From Amyelois transitella (Eukaryota > Arthropoda > Insecta > Lepidoptera > Pyralidae), in NCBI RefSeq assembly GCF_032362555.1, contig NC_083523.1, forward strand, positions 7,973,501 to 8,037,500: a DNA stretch of 64,000 nt, written 5' to 3'. Both the position numbers and the translations under genes were made by a program. Position 1 is the first letter of the stretch. Each line of letters starts with the position of its first letter. The notes beneath the pieces were generated by a model. That model did not search any database, had not been told where the DNA came from, and worked only from the letters and a program-made list of their open reading frames with translations. This document shows positions 37,701 to 43,955 of this stretch, piece after piece.

Positions 37701-40700
37701 ATTCTTCTTGTAGGTGATGTGCTAGCAACCTGCCACTATTTGAATCTCAATTGCATTATTAAGCCATACAGCTGAAAGTGGCTCTCTCTAAAGCCGTCGG
37801 TCTTAAGAGTGAAGGCCACTTTCAGCTGTCTATATCTGTCATATTTATCACGTCCATATTCCTTGCGGTGTAGGCACCCCGTGATAAATATGACAAATAT
37901 AGACGTGATAAATATAAAGATAATGTAAATAATGTATGTTTGTATGTTCATGCAGCACAATAACAATTTAACATGGTCTTGTCAGTGTTCCGAGGCTCAG
38001 TCTAGCTTATTTAGTTTAGTTTTTTCTCAGTTATCCCGGCAACCCACGATCGAAAGTTTAGCTTATTTAGTTTTTTTTCTCTCTCAATTGTCCCGGCAAC
38101 CCACGATCGAAAGTCTAGCTTATTTAGTTTAATTTTTTCTCAGTTGTCCCGGCAACCCACGATCGAAAGTCTAGCTTATTTAGTTTAATTTTTTCTCAGT
38201 TGTCCCGGCAACCCACGATCGAAAGTCTAGCTTATTTAGTTTAGTTTTTTCTCAGTTATCCCGGCAACCCACGATCGAAAGTCTAGCTTATTTAGTTATA
38301 TATTATATATATAAATATTAGATCAGGTTATACTGGCGTCATCAGCGGAGGAGTTACAGGAGATGGTAAACTGTATGCATGAAGCTTTAAAAGAGAAAGG
38401 AATGAAAGTGAACGTAAGTAAAACTAAAACACTGGTTTTTGAAATGGAGAAAGAAATGACAGCATGTAATATTTTGATTGGAGGAGAAAAAGTGGAGCAA
38501 GTGAAAGAGTTTGTATATCTAGGATCAAAGTTTACATCAGATGGCAAGTATGATAGTGATATTGAAAGGAGAGTGAACGCGGGGAACATGGTGAATGGAG
38601 CTTTGCATGCCTTTATGAGCAGTCAGAAACTATCCAAAAAGGCTCGACTGGCTGTGCACAGGGGCGTGTTGGTCCCGACATTAATGTATGGGAGTGAAAG
38701 TTGGGTATGGCAAAAGAAGCATGAAAGCAGAATAAATGCAGTGGAAATGAGAGCGTTAAGGAGTATGATGGGTGTGAAATTGAGTGACAGGATAAGGAAC
38801 AGCGTGATAAGGGAATGTTGTGATGTGAAAGAAGATGTAGTTACAGGAATAGAAAAGGGTATGTTAAGATGGTTCGGTCATGTGGAGAGGATGAATGAAA
38901 GCAGGTTGACTAAGCAGATATACAAGGAGAGTGTGGAGGGAAAGGTCGGAGTGGGAAGACCTAGACGAACGTATCTTGATCAAATTAAGGACGTCCTGGT
39001 AAAGGGTCAGGTCAAAAGTACCCGAAACCGCCGAGCTTGTATGAAGAGAGTTATGAATGTGGACGAAGCGAAAGAAGTATGCAGAGATCGTGGCAAGTGG
39101 AAAGAGGTAGTCTCTGCCTACCCCTCCGGGAAAGAGGCGTGATTTTATGTATGTATGTATGTATGTATAAATATTATATACAGACGGCCTCTGTGGCGCA
39201 GCGGTAGTACGTTTGTCTGTGACACCGGAGGTCCCGGGTTCGAATCCCGGCCAGGGCATGATGAGAAAAGAACTTTTTCTGATTGGCCTGGGGTCTTGGA
39301 TGTTTATCTATATAAGTATTTATTATAAAATATAGTATCGTTGAGTTAGCATCTCGTAACACAAGTCTCGAACTTACTTCGAGGCTAACTCAATCCGTGT
39401 AATATTTCAGATATATACACATATATTTATATATATATATTTACGATTATACTTGTGTTTCTCTCCTCAGTTGTCCCGGCAGCCCACGATCGTGGTGTCC
39501 CCCGTGGGCTGGGAGGGCGAGGCGGGCGGGGAGCAGGAGGAGGACGAGGAGTGCTACACTGCGCGTGCGCTGTACGACTACCAGGCGGCCGCGCCCGACG
39601 AGATATCCTTTGACCCCGATGACCTCATCACCAATATCGTCATGGTATATAGGATAGAATGAATTTATTATCAACTAGCGACCCGCCCCGGCTTCGCACG
39701 GGTGCAAAATTATAAATGTTATTATACATAGAAACCATCCTCTTGAATCACTCTGCCTGTTACAAAAAACCGCATCAAAATCCGTTGCGTAATTTTAAAG
39801 ATTTAAGCATACAGATAAACGGACTAAAATAGCGACTTTGTTTTGTACTATGTAGTGAAGTTGGATACAAGGTATCACTTATTGACGTCACATCACTTTA
39901 ATCTAATTGTAACTACTGCCGCTTCCAAAGCGCACGTGTAGAAGAAGCGGCTAAACAACGTAGTTTGCAGCATTTACATCGGACGTCAATATACAAATGT
40001 GGATCTCTTAAATCTACATCATGGACGAATGCACATTGTCTACATTAAAAAAACATGAATGTAGAACTAGTTATTTCAATACGAATATTATGTCAAATAA
40101 ATAAAGATAAAATGAAATATGTGCACACTGTACAAATTATGTCAACGCCATGTCAAAAATGCACAAGCATTTAAGAGGGCATTATCTCAAGCTCGGGCCA
40201 CACATGTTTATCATTAATATAATCCTCCGTGCTGTAATAGGCTTTCCTACAAATATTTCAAGAGAAATTTATTTTTTCCATACATGCATAAAATCAAGTC
40301 TCTTTATACTTGCCACGATCGCTGCATAATTCTTTCGCTCCTTCCGAATTTAAAACTGCTTCACGCAAGGTCGTCGATTTAGGGTATTCTCGACCTGACC
40401 TTTGGCCAAAATGTTGCTTATTCTGTCTCGCCCTTTCCAAATTATTGTCAGAATATAGATTGAGTTAAATGAGGAGAGATGACGAGGGTGAAATGTCCGG
40501 GGAACAGGAGGCATACGAGAAATGTTATGCTGCGCGTGCGCTGTACGGCGGCCGCTTCGGACGAAATATGATTATTGACATTGACTCATCACCAACATTG
40601 TCATGGTATATGTAGAGAGATTTTTTTTTCATACACAAAATTAAGCCTCTTCCCCGGCGGGGTAGGCAGAGACGACGTCTTTCCACTTGCTACGGTCCCT

Positions 40701-41287
40701 GCATTCTCTCTCGCTTCGTCCACATTCGTAACTCACTCCACGCGGACATGTCTTGACTTGACTTGACCTTTCACATTTAATTCTTGTTAAGAAAATAGAT
40801 GTAGTTAAAAATGAGAAATGTCATCTCAGTCTCATTCTCATCACCAAACAGCTGAACGTGGGTTATCAGTCTTTTCAAGACTGTTGGCTCTGTCTACCCC
40901 GCAATATATATAGACGTATATATATATATACATACATACATATTATCACGTCTATATATATATTTTGTTGAGTAAAGTTTTAGGGAACACTATGTTTATT
41001 GAAGGGGACATCGAATCTCCCTCTTCCTAAAGGCTTCAGGACGGGAATTCGACAAGAAACCGACTCGGAGGTTGAGAAAATAAAACACATTTATATTTTA
41101 TATATACATATATATATATATATTGGCTTTGGCTCTGTGTATGTATGTGTATGTATAACTAGACATATCATAAGGCCAATGTGACCGGCTAATTATTTTT
41201 CAGATCGACGAAGGTTGGTGGCAGGGCCTCTGCAAAGGCGCATACGGCCTGTTCCCAGCCAACTACGTGCAGTTGCAAGATAAGTGA
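22789..41287 (+). CDS. Cortactin: cortactin (Src substrate, actin/Arp2/3 regulator), complete coding sequence
   Basis: Thirteen exons: 22789-22928, 23830-23916, 25665-25774, 26128-26282, 26947-27112, 27630-27751, 32255-32428, 33612-33716, 34665-34733, 35413-35494, 36930-37033, 39471-39644, 41204-41287. All have AG/GT borders; they total 1572 nt, or 523 residues plus stop. The ATG is the first codon after an AG, so a non-coding 5' exon is expected. The N-terminal acidic part has [13 protein letters not shown], the Arp2/3-binding NTA region (DEW for the usual DDW). Then come cortactin repeats ([12 protein letters not shown] type): five full units and a degenerate sixth, which bind F-actin. A helical [14 protein letters not shown] segment and a Pro/Glu linker follow. 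The C-terminal SH3 ([15 protein letters not shown]...[21 protein letters not shown]) recruits partners such as WASP-interacting and dynamin proteins. Gene span 18.5 kb, mostly repeats. Confidence 0.97.
22969..23239 (+). mobile_element. Lep1-like Helitron, full length
   Basis: TCTATACTAATATTATAAAG start, ACGAAGTCGCGGGCACAG hairpin region and CTAG end at 23236-23239; in a cortactin intron. Confidence 0.88.
23525..23720 (+). repeat. imperfect direct repeat of about 105 bp
   Basis: GTGCCTAGAGGGTTTTTGAT ... GAGATGAGTTGTATGGAAAA occurs twice in tandem, starting near 23521 and 23625. It opens a spurious 82-codon ORF. Confidence 0.85.
23932..24228 (-). repeat. Rep-A copy, full length
   Basis: Reversed tail CATACATATGATCACGCC, with a short internal duplication of TTATCCCTTA, to CCGGGAACCACACGGCAC. 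Confidence 0.88.
24240..24489 (+). mobile_element. Helitron-like element, diverged family
   Basis: TATGTGAAAGAAAGATTATT start region, GGGCGGAGCTACGGGTAAAA and CTAG end at 24486-24489. It includes a repeated GTAGGTGGCGTT block. Confidence 0.6.
24544..24792 (+). mobile_element. Lep1-like Helitron with mutated 3' end
   Basis: TCTATACTAATATTATAAAG start; the end reads GGCACAGCTTG where CTAG is expected. Confidence 0.8.
25232..25383 (+). repeat. Rep-D copy
   Basis: TCTGCAAAGGTTGCGGAGG, AAAACCTGACTCACCCAATC, then CCAGGAGGAGCAAGAG. Confidence 0.78.
25469..25637 (-). mobile_element. RTE LINE 3' fragment
   Basis: Reversed ACATAAAATCACGCCTCTTT to CCAGGACGTCCTTAAT. It ends 27 bp before the acceptor of the cortactin exon at 25665. 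Confidence 0.88.
25804..26085 (-). repeat. Rep-A copy, full length, with duplicated end
   Basis: The last 20 bp (CCGGGAACCACACGGCAC) appear twice in tandem, ending at 26065 and 26085. Confidence 0.9.
26273..26680. repeat. duplicated cortactin exon-donor flank on both sides of a Rep-A copy
   Basis: The donor region GGTAAAGTACTTACCTAC with TATCATATTATATA at 26282-26316 recurs, slightly changed, at 26637-26675. The right copy sits in a palindrome (TGATACTTGTAGGTAA... and its reverse). Rep-A (26367-26620, minus) lies between. Confidence 0.8.
26367..26620 (-). repeat. Rep-A copy, full length
   Basis: Reversed tail at 26367, GAGAACCACACGGCAC at 26620. A short plus-strand Rep-A tail (CCACAAGGGATATAGATGTG) precedes it. 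Confidence 0.9.
26681..26877. repeat. two Rep-A fragments joined head-on
   Basis: 26681-26770 is plus strand (GGGATTC...AGCTGAACACG). 26771-26877 is minus strand (TTTGTAAGC...CCACACGGCAC). Confidence 0.8.
27186..27286 (+). repeat. Rep-A 3' half
   Basis: CAATTCTATCATTAAGCC to GACGTGACCACATG. Confidence 0.88.
27352..27452 (+). mobile_element. Lep1-like Helitron, 5' part only
   Basis: TCTATACTAATATTACAAAG to AAAATTCTGTTTT, then broken by RTE sequence. Confidence 0.82.
27453..27538 (-). mobile_element. RTE LINE 3' fragment
   Basis: Reversed GRDRDKW/NVDEAKE-coding block (CTTCATCCACATTCATAA) joined to the truncated Helitron. Confidence 0.8.
27757..28018 (-). repeat. Rep-A copy, full length
   Basis: Begins directly after the cortactin donor at 27751 and ends CCGGGAACCACACGGCAC. 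Confidence 0.9.
28580..30227 (-). CDS. unrecognised gene nested antisense in a cortactin intron, last two exons
   Basis: Minus-strand exon 30227-30063 follows an acceptor (TATATTTTCAG) and ends at a perfect donor (GATG|GTAAGTGAG). Exon 28752-28580 follows ATGTACAG and ends in TGA. The exons join in frame to give 111 residues plus a split first codon. The first reads [18 protein letters not shown], then a basic helical stretch ([20 protein letters not shown]). The second is acidic and hydrophilic ([18 protein letters not shown] ... [14 protein letters not shown]). The codon use and hydrophilic composition look coding, unlike the repeats around it. I do not recognise the family and assign no function. 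Upstream exons and the start codon were not found. A SINE, a Helitron and a Rep-A piece sit in the intron between the two exons. Confidence 0.65.
28809..29046 (+). mobile_element. tRNA-derived (Metulj-like) SINE
   Basis: GACGGCCTCTGTGGCGCAGC (A box region), a short deletion just after it, B box GGTTCGAATCCCGG, the body GGCCTGGGTCTTGGATG, and a TTTATTTATTTAT tail. Confidence 0.92.
29122..29301 (+). repeat. Rep-A, 3' truncated
   Basis: GCCGTGTGGTTCTCGGCATC to ATTCTATCATTAAGCCAAAC. Confidence 0.85.
29372..29638 (-). mobile_element. Lep1-like Helitron, full length
   Basis: CTAGCTGTGCCCGCGACCGC at left, TTTATAATATTCGTATAGA at right (reversed start). Confidence 0.87.
30270..30640 (+). repeat. Rep-C LINE 3' UTR fragment split by Rep-A
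   Basis: The left part (AGGTACAAGGTATCACTTAT) is at 30270-30345. The right part (CCGCTTCCAAAGCCCATGTG ... ACTGCAGCATTTTCACCGG) is at 30521-30640. Confidence 0.8.
30353..30520 (-). repeat. Rep-A, 5' truncated, inserted in Rep-C
   Basis: Reversed tail CATACATATGGTCACGTC to CCCAAGTTTGTAAGCC. Confidence 0.88.
31700..31908 (+). mobile_element. short Helitron (TCCTACTAATATTATAAA family)
   Basis: Ends ATGCGGACGAAGTCGCGGG then CTAG at 31905-31908; related to 12965-13125. Confidence 0.86.
31949..32195 (+). repeat. Rep-A copy, full length
   Basis: GTGCCGTGTGGTCCCCGGCAC to ATAGACGTGACCG; 60 bp before a cortactin acceptor. Confidence 0.9.
32640..33240. repeat. GC-richer block, possible LINE UTR, unclassified
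   Basis: The block contrasts with AT-rich flanks (ACCACCTGCCACATAATAGT, TATGCCCGGGAACGGGTTTT, CTACGTGTTGGATTTATAT). I vaguely recall such blocks from lepidopteran non-LTR elements. No second copy exists in this window, so repeat status is unproven. Confidence 0.4.
33292..33580 (+). repeat. Rep-A copy, rearranged
   Basis: GGATCACTCCATCCCTTTCCC to GACGTGATTATATG, with an internal repeat of the TCTCAATTCTATCATT block. Confidence 0.82.
33880..34546. mobile_element. 667-bp MITE-like DNA transposon with terminal inverted repeats
   Basis: GGGAGCGTTCAAGTATTACG at the left matches the reverse of the right end for about 30 bp. CTA flanks both sides (33877-33879 and 34547-34549), a 3-bp target duplication. 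Inside are ACGTTACG-rich subterminal parts, G-runs and a duplicated block (GGGGAATCCC). There is no transposase. A 3-bp duplication fits PIF/Harbinger, but the superfamily is not settled. Confidence 0.82.
34570..34623 (+). repeat. Rep-A 3' fragment
   Basis: GACCGTTGGCTCTGTCCACC to GACGTGATTATATG. Confidence 0.85.
34885..35018 (+). mobile_element. RTE LINE 3' fragment ending in a fold-back
   Basis: ATGAATGTGGATGAAGCGAA codes [11 protein letters not shown]; an (ATGT)n tail follows. 34995-35018 is then the reverse copy of TTCGGGAAAGAATGCGTGG, making a hairpin. Confidence 0.85.
35059..35322 (-). mobile_element. Lep1-like Helitron, full length
   Basis: CTAGCTGTGCCCGCGACTTC at left, reversed start near 35322. 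Confidence 0.88.
35575..35935 (+). mobile_element. LINE C-terminus remnant plus Rep-C 3' UTR
   Basis: Across frames the plus strand reads [17 protein letters not shown], then WNSLPASLF, a usual end of non-LTR ORF2, and [11 protein letters not shown] before a stop. The Rep-C block (ATCGCTTAATAATTGTCG ... CTGCCGCTTCCAAGGCG ... ACTGCAGCATTTTC) follows. Rep-C is therefore probably the 3' UTR of this LINE. The coding part is frameshifted and dead. Confidence 0.65.
36140..36290 (-). repeat. Rep-D copy
   Basis: CTTCCTCCTGGCTTTAGTCC, GGTTGCATCCTCTCTGGAG and TTGGATGAGGCAGG, the reverse of the other copies. Confidence 0.78.
36651..36920 (+). repeat. Rep-A copy, full length, abutting a cortactin acceptor
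   Basis: Its (ATGT)n tail runs straight into TTGTTTCAG, the acceptor for the exon at 36930. Confidence 0.9.
37085..37363 (+). repeat. Rep-A copy, full length
   Basis: GTGCCGTGCGGTTCCCGGCAC to TATGTATGTATG, 52 bp after a cortactin donor. Confidence 0.9.
37605..37790 (+). repeat. Rep-A copy, diverged
   Basis: GCCGTGTGGTTCCCGGCACT to CATACAGCTGAAAGTGGC; a reversed copy of the last part follows near 37810-37880. Confidence 0.8.
37998..38300 (+). repeat. five-copy 56-bp tandem array built on the cortactin exon-12 acceptor
   Basis: Units with TTTTTTCTCAG|TTGTCCCGGC then AACCCACGATCGAAAGTC start their exon-like part at 38031, 38088, 38144, 38200 and 38256. The real exon at 39471 begins CTCAG|TTGTCCCGGC then AGCCCACGATCG. 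Four units keep AG at the border; the 38088 unit has CAA. Each unit reads [14 protein letters not shown] in frame, against [11 protein letters not shown] in the gene. Confidence 0.92.
38321..39142 (+). CDS. RTE reverse transcriptase C-terminal part (open, truncated)
   Basis: 273 codons without a stop. Motifs: [33 protein letters not shown] (post-palm region), [29 protein letters not shown] and [13 protein letters not shown]. These are the thumb and C-terminal region of RTE-clade polymerases in insects. The endonuclease and most of the RT, including the full YADD box, are lost by 5' truncation, so it cannot retrotranspose alone. It lies in cortactin intron 11. Fragments of the same 3' end occur at eight other places in the window, mostly in reverse. 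Confidence 0.9.
   Translation, partial: DQVILASSAEELQEMVNCMHEALKEKGMKVNVSKTKTLVFEMEKEMTACNILIGGEKVEQVKEFVYLGSKFTSDGKYDSDIERRVNAGNMVNGALHAFMSSQKLSKKARLAVHRGVLVPTLMYGSESWVWQKKHESRINAVEMRALRSMMGVKLSDRIRNSVIRECCDVKEDVVTGIEKGMLRWFGHVERMNESRLTKQIYKESVEGKVGVGRPRRTYLDQIKDVLVKGQVKSTRNRRACMKRVMNVDEAKEVCRDRGKWKEVVSAYPSGKEA
38321..39165 (+). mobile_element. 5'-truncated RTE-type LINE with 11-bp target duplication
   Basis: Flanked by TATAAATATTA at 38310-38320 and 39166-39176. The single open frame starts in the RT catalytic box region ([13 protein letters not shown]) and stays open to TGA at 39142. Then comes the short 3' end with (ATGT)n. Confidence 0.9.
39182..39432 (+). mobile_element. tRNA-derived (Metulj-like) SINE
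   Basis: GACGGCCTCTGTGGCGCAGC, B box GGTTCGAATCCCGG, standard body; ends about 40 bp before the cortactin exon-12 acceptor. Confidence 0.93.
39675..39855 (-). mobile_element. Helitron-like element (CTAGCGACCCGCCCCGG family)
   Basis: CTAGCGACCCGCCCCGGCTT, the reverse of a Helitron 3' end with hairpin, then AACCATCCTCTTGAATCAC and TTTAAGCATACAGA. A fragment of the same end is at 26318. Confidence 0.8.
39858..40012 (+). repeat. Rep-C LINE 3' UTR fragment
   Basis: ACAAGGTATCACTTATTGACG, CTGCCGCTTCCAAAGCGC and GAAGAAGCGGC. Confidence 0.8.
40268..40440 (-). mobile_element. RTE LINE 3' fragment, diverged
   Basis: CATAAAATCAAGTCTCTTTA, TTGCCACGATCGCTGCATA and CGACCTGACCTTTGGCC. Confidence 0.7.
40498..40617 (+). 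pseudogene. decayed duplicate of the cortactin SH3 exon (exon 12)
   Basis: GGGGAACAGGAGGCATACGAG, TGCGCGTGCGCTGTACG, GCGGCCGC and CATCACCAACATTGTCATGG keep the order and spacing of 39531-39650. Indels and substitutions break the frame. The donor context CATG|GTATATG survives. It sits in the last cortactin intron, about 0.95 kb after the true exon. Confidence 0.88.
40630..40765 (-). mobile_element. RTE LINE 3' fragment
   Basis: AAATTAAGCCTCTTCCCCGG, GGGGTAGGCAGAGACG and TTCGTCCACATTCGTAACTC. Confidence 0.8.
40848..40922 (+). repeat. Rep-A 3' fragment with palindromic (TA)n/(CATA)n tail
   Basis: CAGCTGAACGTGGGTTATCAG to AGACGTATATAT; a reversed tail copy follows to about 40960. Confidence 0.82.
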
Positions 41288-41343
41288 ACGAATTCCTACG
41301 TAGAGAGATGTATAGTGTAGACAATATATAATATGTAGTAGCC

Positions 41344-41612
41344 GTGCCGTGTGGTTCCCGGCACCAATAAAAAAAAAATAAAGAATACGACCACTCCATC
41401 TCGTTCCCATGGATGTCGTAAAAGGCGACTAAGGGATAGGCTTATTATAAACTTGGGATTCTTCTTTTAGGCGATGGGCTAGCAACCTGTCACTATTTGA
41501 ATCTCAATTCTATCATTAAGTCAAACAGCTGAACGTGGCCTATCAGTCTTTTCAAGAATGTTGGCTCTGTCTACCCCGTAAGGGATAAAGACGTGATCAT
41601 ATGTATGTAGTA
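41344..41612 (+). repeat. Rep-A copy, full length, 57 bp after the cortactin stop
   Basis: GTGCCGTGTGGTTCCCGGCAC to GACGTGATCATATGTATG; probably within the cortactin 3' UTR. Confidence 0.9.
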
Positions 41613-41703
41613 GACTTATTTGTATTTTGCTATGGTCTATTCGTTTCGGTAAATTGTGATAGTGCGACGTAAATCATACTGCAACATTTTGTTGAAAATA
41701 CAT

Positions 41704-41974
41704 TGATAGATTTATCAATTTTATACATACATACATATAGTCACGTCTATATCCCTTACGGGGTAGACAGAGCCAATAGTCCCGAAAAGACTGAATGGCC
41801 ACATTCAGCTGCTCGGCTTAGTGATGGAATTGAGATCCAGAACGCCATCGCCTAAAAAAAAGAATCACAAGTATGTAAGCCTATCCCTTAGTCGCCTTTT
41901 ACGACATCCATGGGAAAGAAATGGAGTGGTCCTCTGATTCTTTTTTGTATTGGTGCCGGGAATCACACGGCACC
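41704..41974 (-). repeat. Rep-A copy, full length
   Basis: Reversed tail CATACATATAGTCACGTC to GGGAATCACACGGCAC. Confidence 0.9.
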
Positions 41975-41977
41975 TAA

Positions 41978-42095
41978 CAATTTTATCATTAAGTCAAATA
42001 GCGGAACGTAGCCATTCAGTATTTTCAAGACTGTTGGCTCCGTCTACCCCTCAAGGGATATAGACGTGACCATATGTATGTATGTATGTACATAG
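41978..42095 (+). repeat. Rep-A 3' half
   Basis: CAATTTTATCATTAAGTC to GACGTGACCATATGTATG; it faces the preceding minus copy. Confidence 0.85.
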
Positions 42096-42102
42096 ATAGA
42101 TA

Positions 42103-42215
42103 GATAAACTCTTTATTGCACCATAAAAAATGAAAAACAGAAAAAAAGAACCACAAGTCATGAGGTACATAGGCGGACTTATCGCTAAAGCAATCTCTTC
42201 CAGTCAACCTTAGGG
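42103..42215 (-). repeat. LINE 3'-end fragment (CTTTATTGCAC family)
   Basis: AAACTCTTTATTGCACCATA to TCTTCCAGTCAACCTTAGG; closest to 59652-59775. Confidence 0.55.
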
Positions 42216-42231
42216 TCGGAGGAACGCATAA

Positions 42232-42460
42232 TACATACATATAGACACGTCTACATCCCCTGCAGAGTAGACAGAACCTACAGTCCCGAAAAGACTGAGG
42301 GGCGATGTTTGTATGTCTAATGTAATTCCGATTCAAATAGTGACATGGTTGCTGGCTCATCGCCTGCAAAAGGAATCCCAAGCTTATCCCTTAGTCGCCG
42401 TTTACGACACCCTATGGAGTGGTTCTATACTACATAAGTACCGGAAACCACACGGCACAG
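42232..42460 (-). repeat. Rep-A copy, diverged
   Basis: CATACATATAGACACGTCTA to ACCGGAAACCACACGGCAC. Confidence 0.82.
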
Positions 42461-43790
42461 ATGTCGCTATGAAATACTTTTTTTTCTTGAATTTTTTTTT
42501 TTATTATTAATTTGTAAATTATTTAACTTTATTTAAATACGTTAACGAATGGACTATAGTAAATATTTCTGGGACGGTAAAAATACTATACAATGAGTTC
42601 TATTTAAGGTTGATAAGGATATTAAAAAAATTGATTATTTTAATTTAATGACGTAATATTTATCAAAATACGGCAACCAAAATTATTCAACAATTTTACA
42701 ATATTAATGAAATAATATTAAAATTCGTTTGTAAGGATATCTTCCATACTATAATCATAGGTCTATATACTATAAAATTATTTGAATATATGTTTGGCAT
42801 TTAGCTAGAATATTAAATTTGAAATCATATTTTGAATATAATGGGAAGTGGGTTAAATTATCACCATTTTTTTTTCTTCAAAGCTTACATCGGAACTTTC
42901 TTAATAAAAAAAAAACTTTTTTTATTGTACGTTTTTATGTGTCGAAAAAATAAAATATTGTCTTTAATGGTTGTGCAACTTTTAAAAGTGTATAGACCTG
43001 TAGACAAGTGTTAGACAGGACATATGTTTAACAGATGATACTATAATTTATATCTATTAGCTTTTTTAATTACTACATTAGTATGTAAATATTTGTATTG
43101 TGTACGCAAATTATTACAAAGTTTTCAATGTGCCGATCAATTTTATAACAAACTGACCGTGTGGAATAGAGTCAGCATTTATTTTCAAATTCAATGTCAA
43201 CTGCCAATATGATTTAATGTCTCAGTTAGAAAAATAAACAATACTAAATCAGTAACTAGTATAGCACATTCTCATATTCTCACGTCGTAGACAGAACTTG
43301 ACCTGCGAATGGTACGCACGACGCCATTTTTATCGCGCGAAAAACTATCGCTATCCAGTTTCCGCTTATAAAAAGCGAAACAGCGAGATTTTCGCGTGTG
43401 GATCTATACGCCACAAGTCATAAAATCACGCGACGCTATCAGTCTATCAAAATCAGCGAAAAGTTTAAATCGCGCAACCAAAGATTTCACGGATTGTACA
43501 TGAAATATAACGGAGTATACCTGAAACTTAAAAGTTTAAGTTGTTAATATCAAAAGTAAATGTTTTGCAAAGAAAACCATATTATTGAAGTAAAGCGGCT
43601 AAAATGAGAAAATCTAGCACTTGGTTTTCTGAATCAATTTATATTAGAAAATAATGTGACAGTTCAGAGCGGATTGGTTTTACTGCCGCGGACGAAAGCT
43701 AAGTAAATGCTTTATGCGTTTATAAAACTCAGGTATTGTCTATCCCATCAGAGATAGACATGAAAACATTTAAGTTAGTATTAATATTTA

Positions 43791-43794
<4 letters not shown>

Positions 43795-43836
<42 letters not shown>
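43795..43836. repeat. (AT)n microsatellite
   Basis: About 20 uninterrupted TA units. Confidence 0.97.
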
Positions 43837-43838
<2 letters not shown>

Positions 43839-43876
43839 TTGATATTTGGATCCTGAGGAACCTGAAGCTGAGCGTT

Positions 43877-43955
43877 GTTTATCAGTCTTTTCAACAGTTG
43901 GCTCTGTCTACCCCACAAGAGATACATTACAGACGTGATTATATGTAGGTATGTA
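43877..43955 (+). repeat. Rep-A 3' fragment
   Basis: TATCAGTCTTTTCAACAGTTG to GACGTGATTATATG. Confidence 0.82.

Noticed and set aside
37998-38300. CRISPR-like array
   Set aside because: Repeat and spacer are both near-identical between units. It is a tandem duplication of a splice acceptor in a eukaryotic intron.
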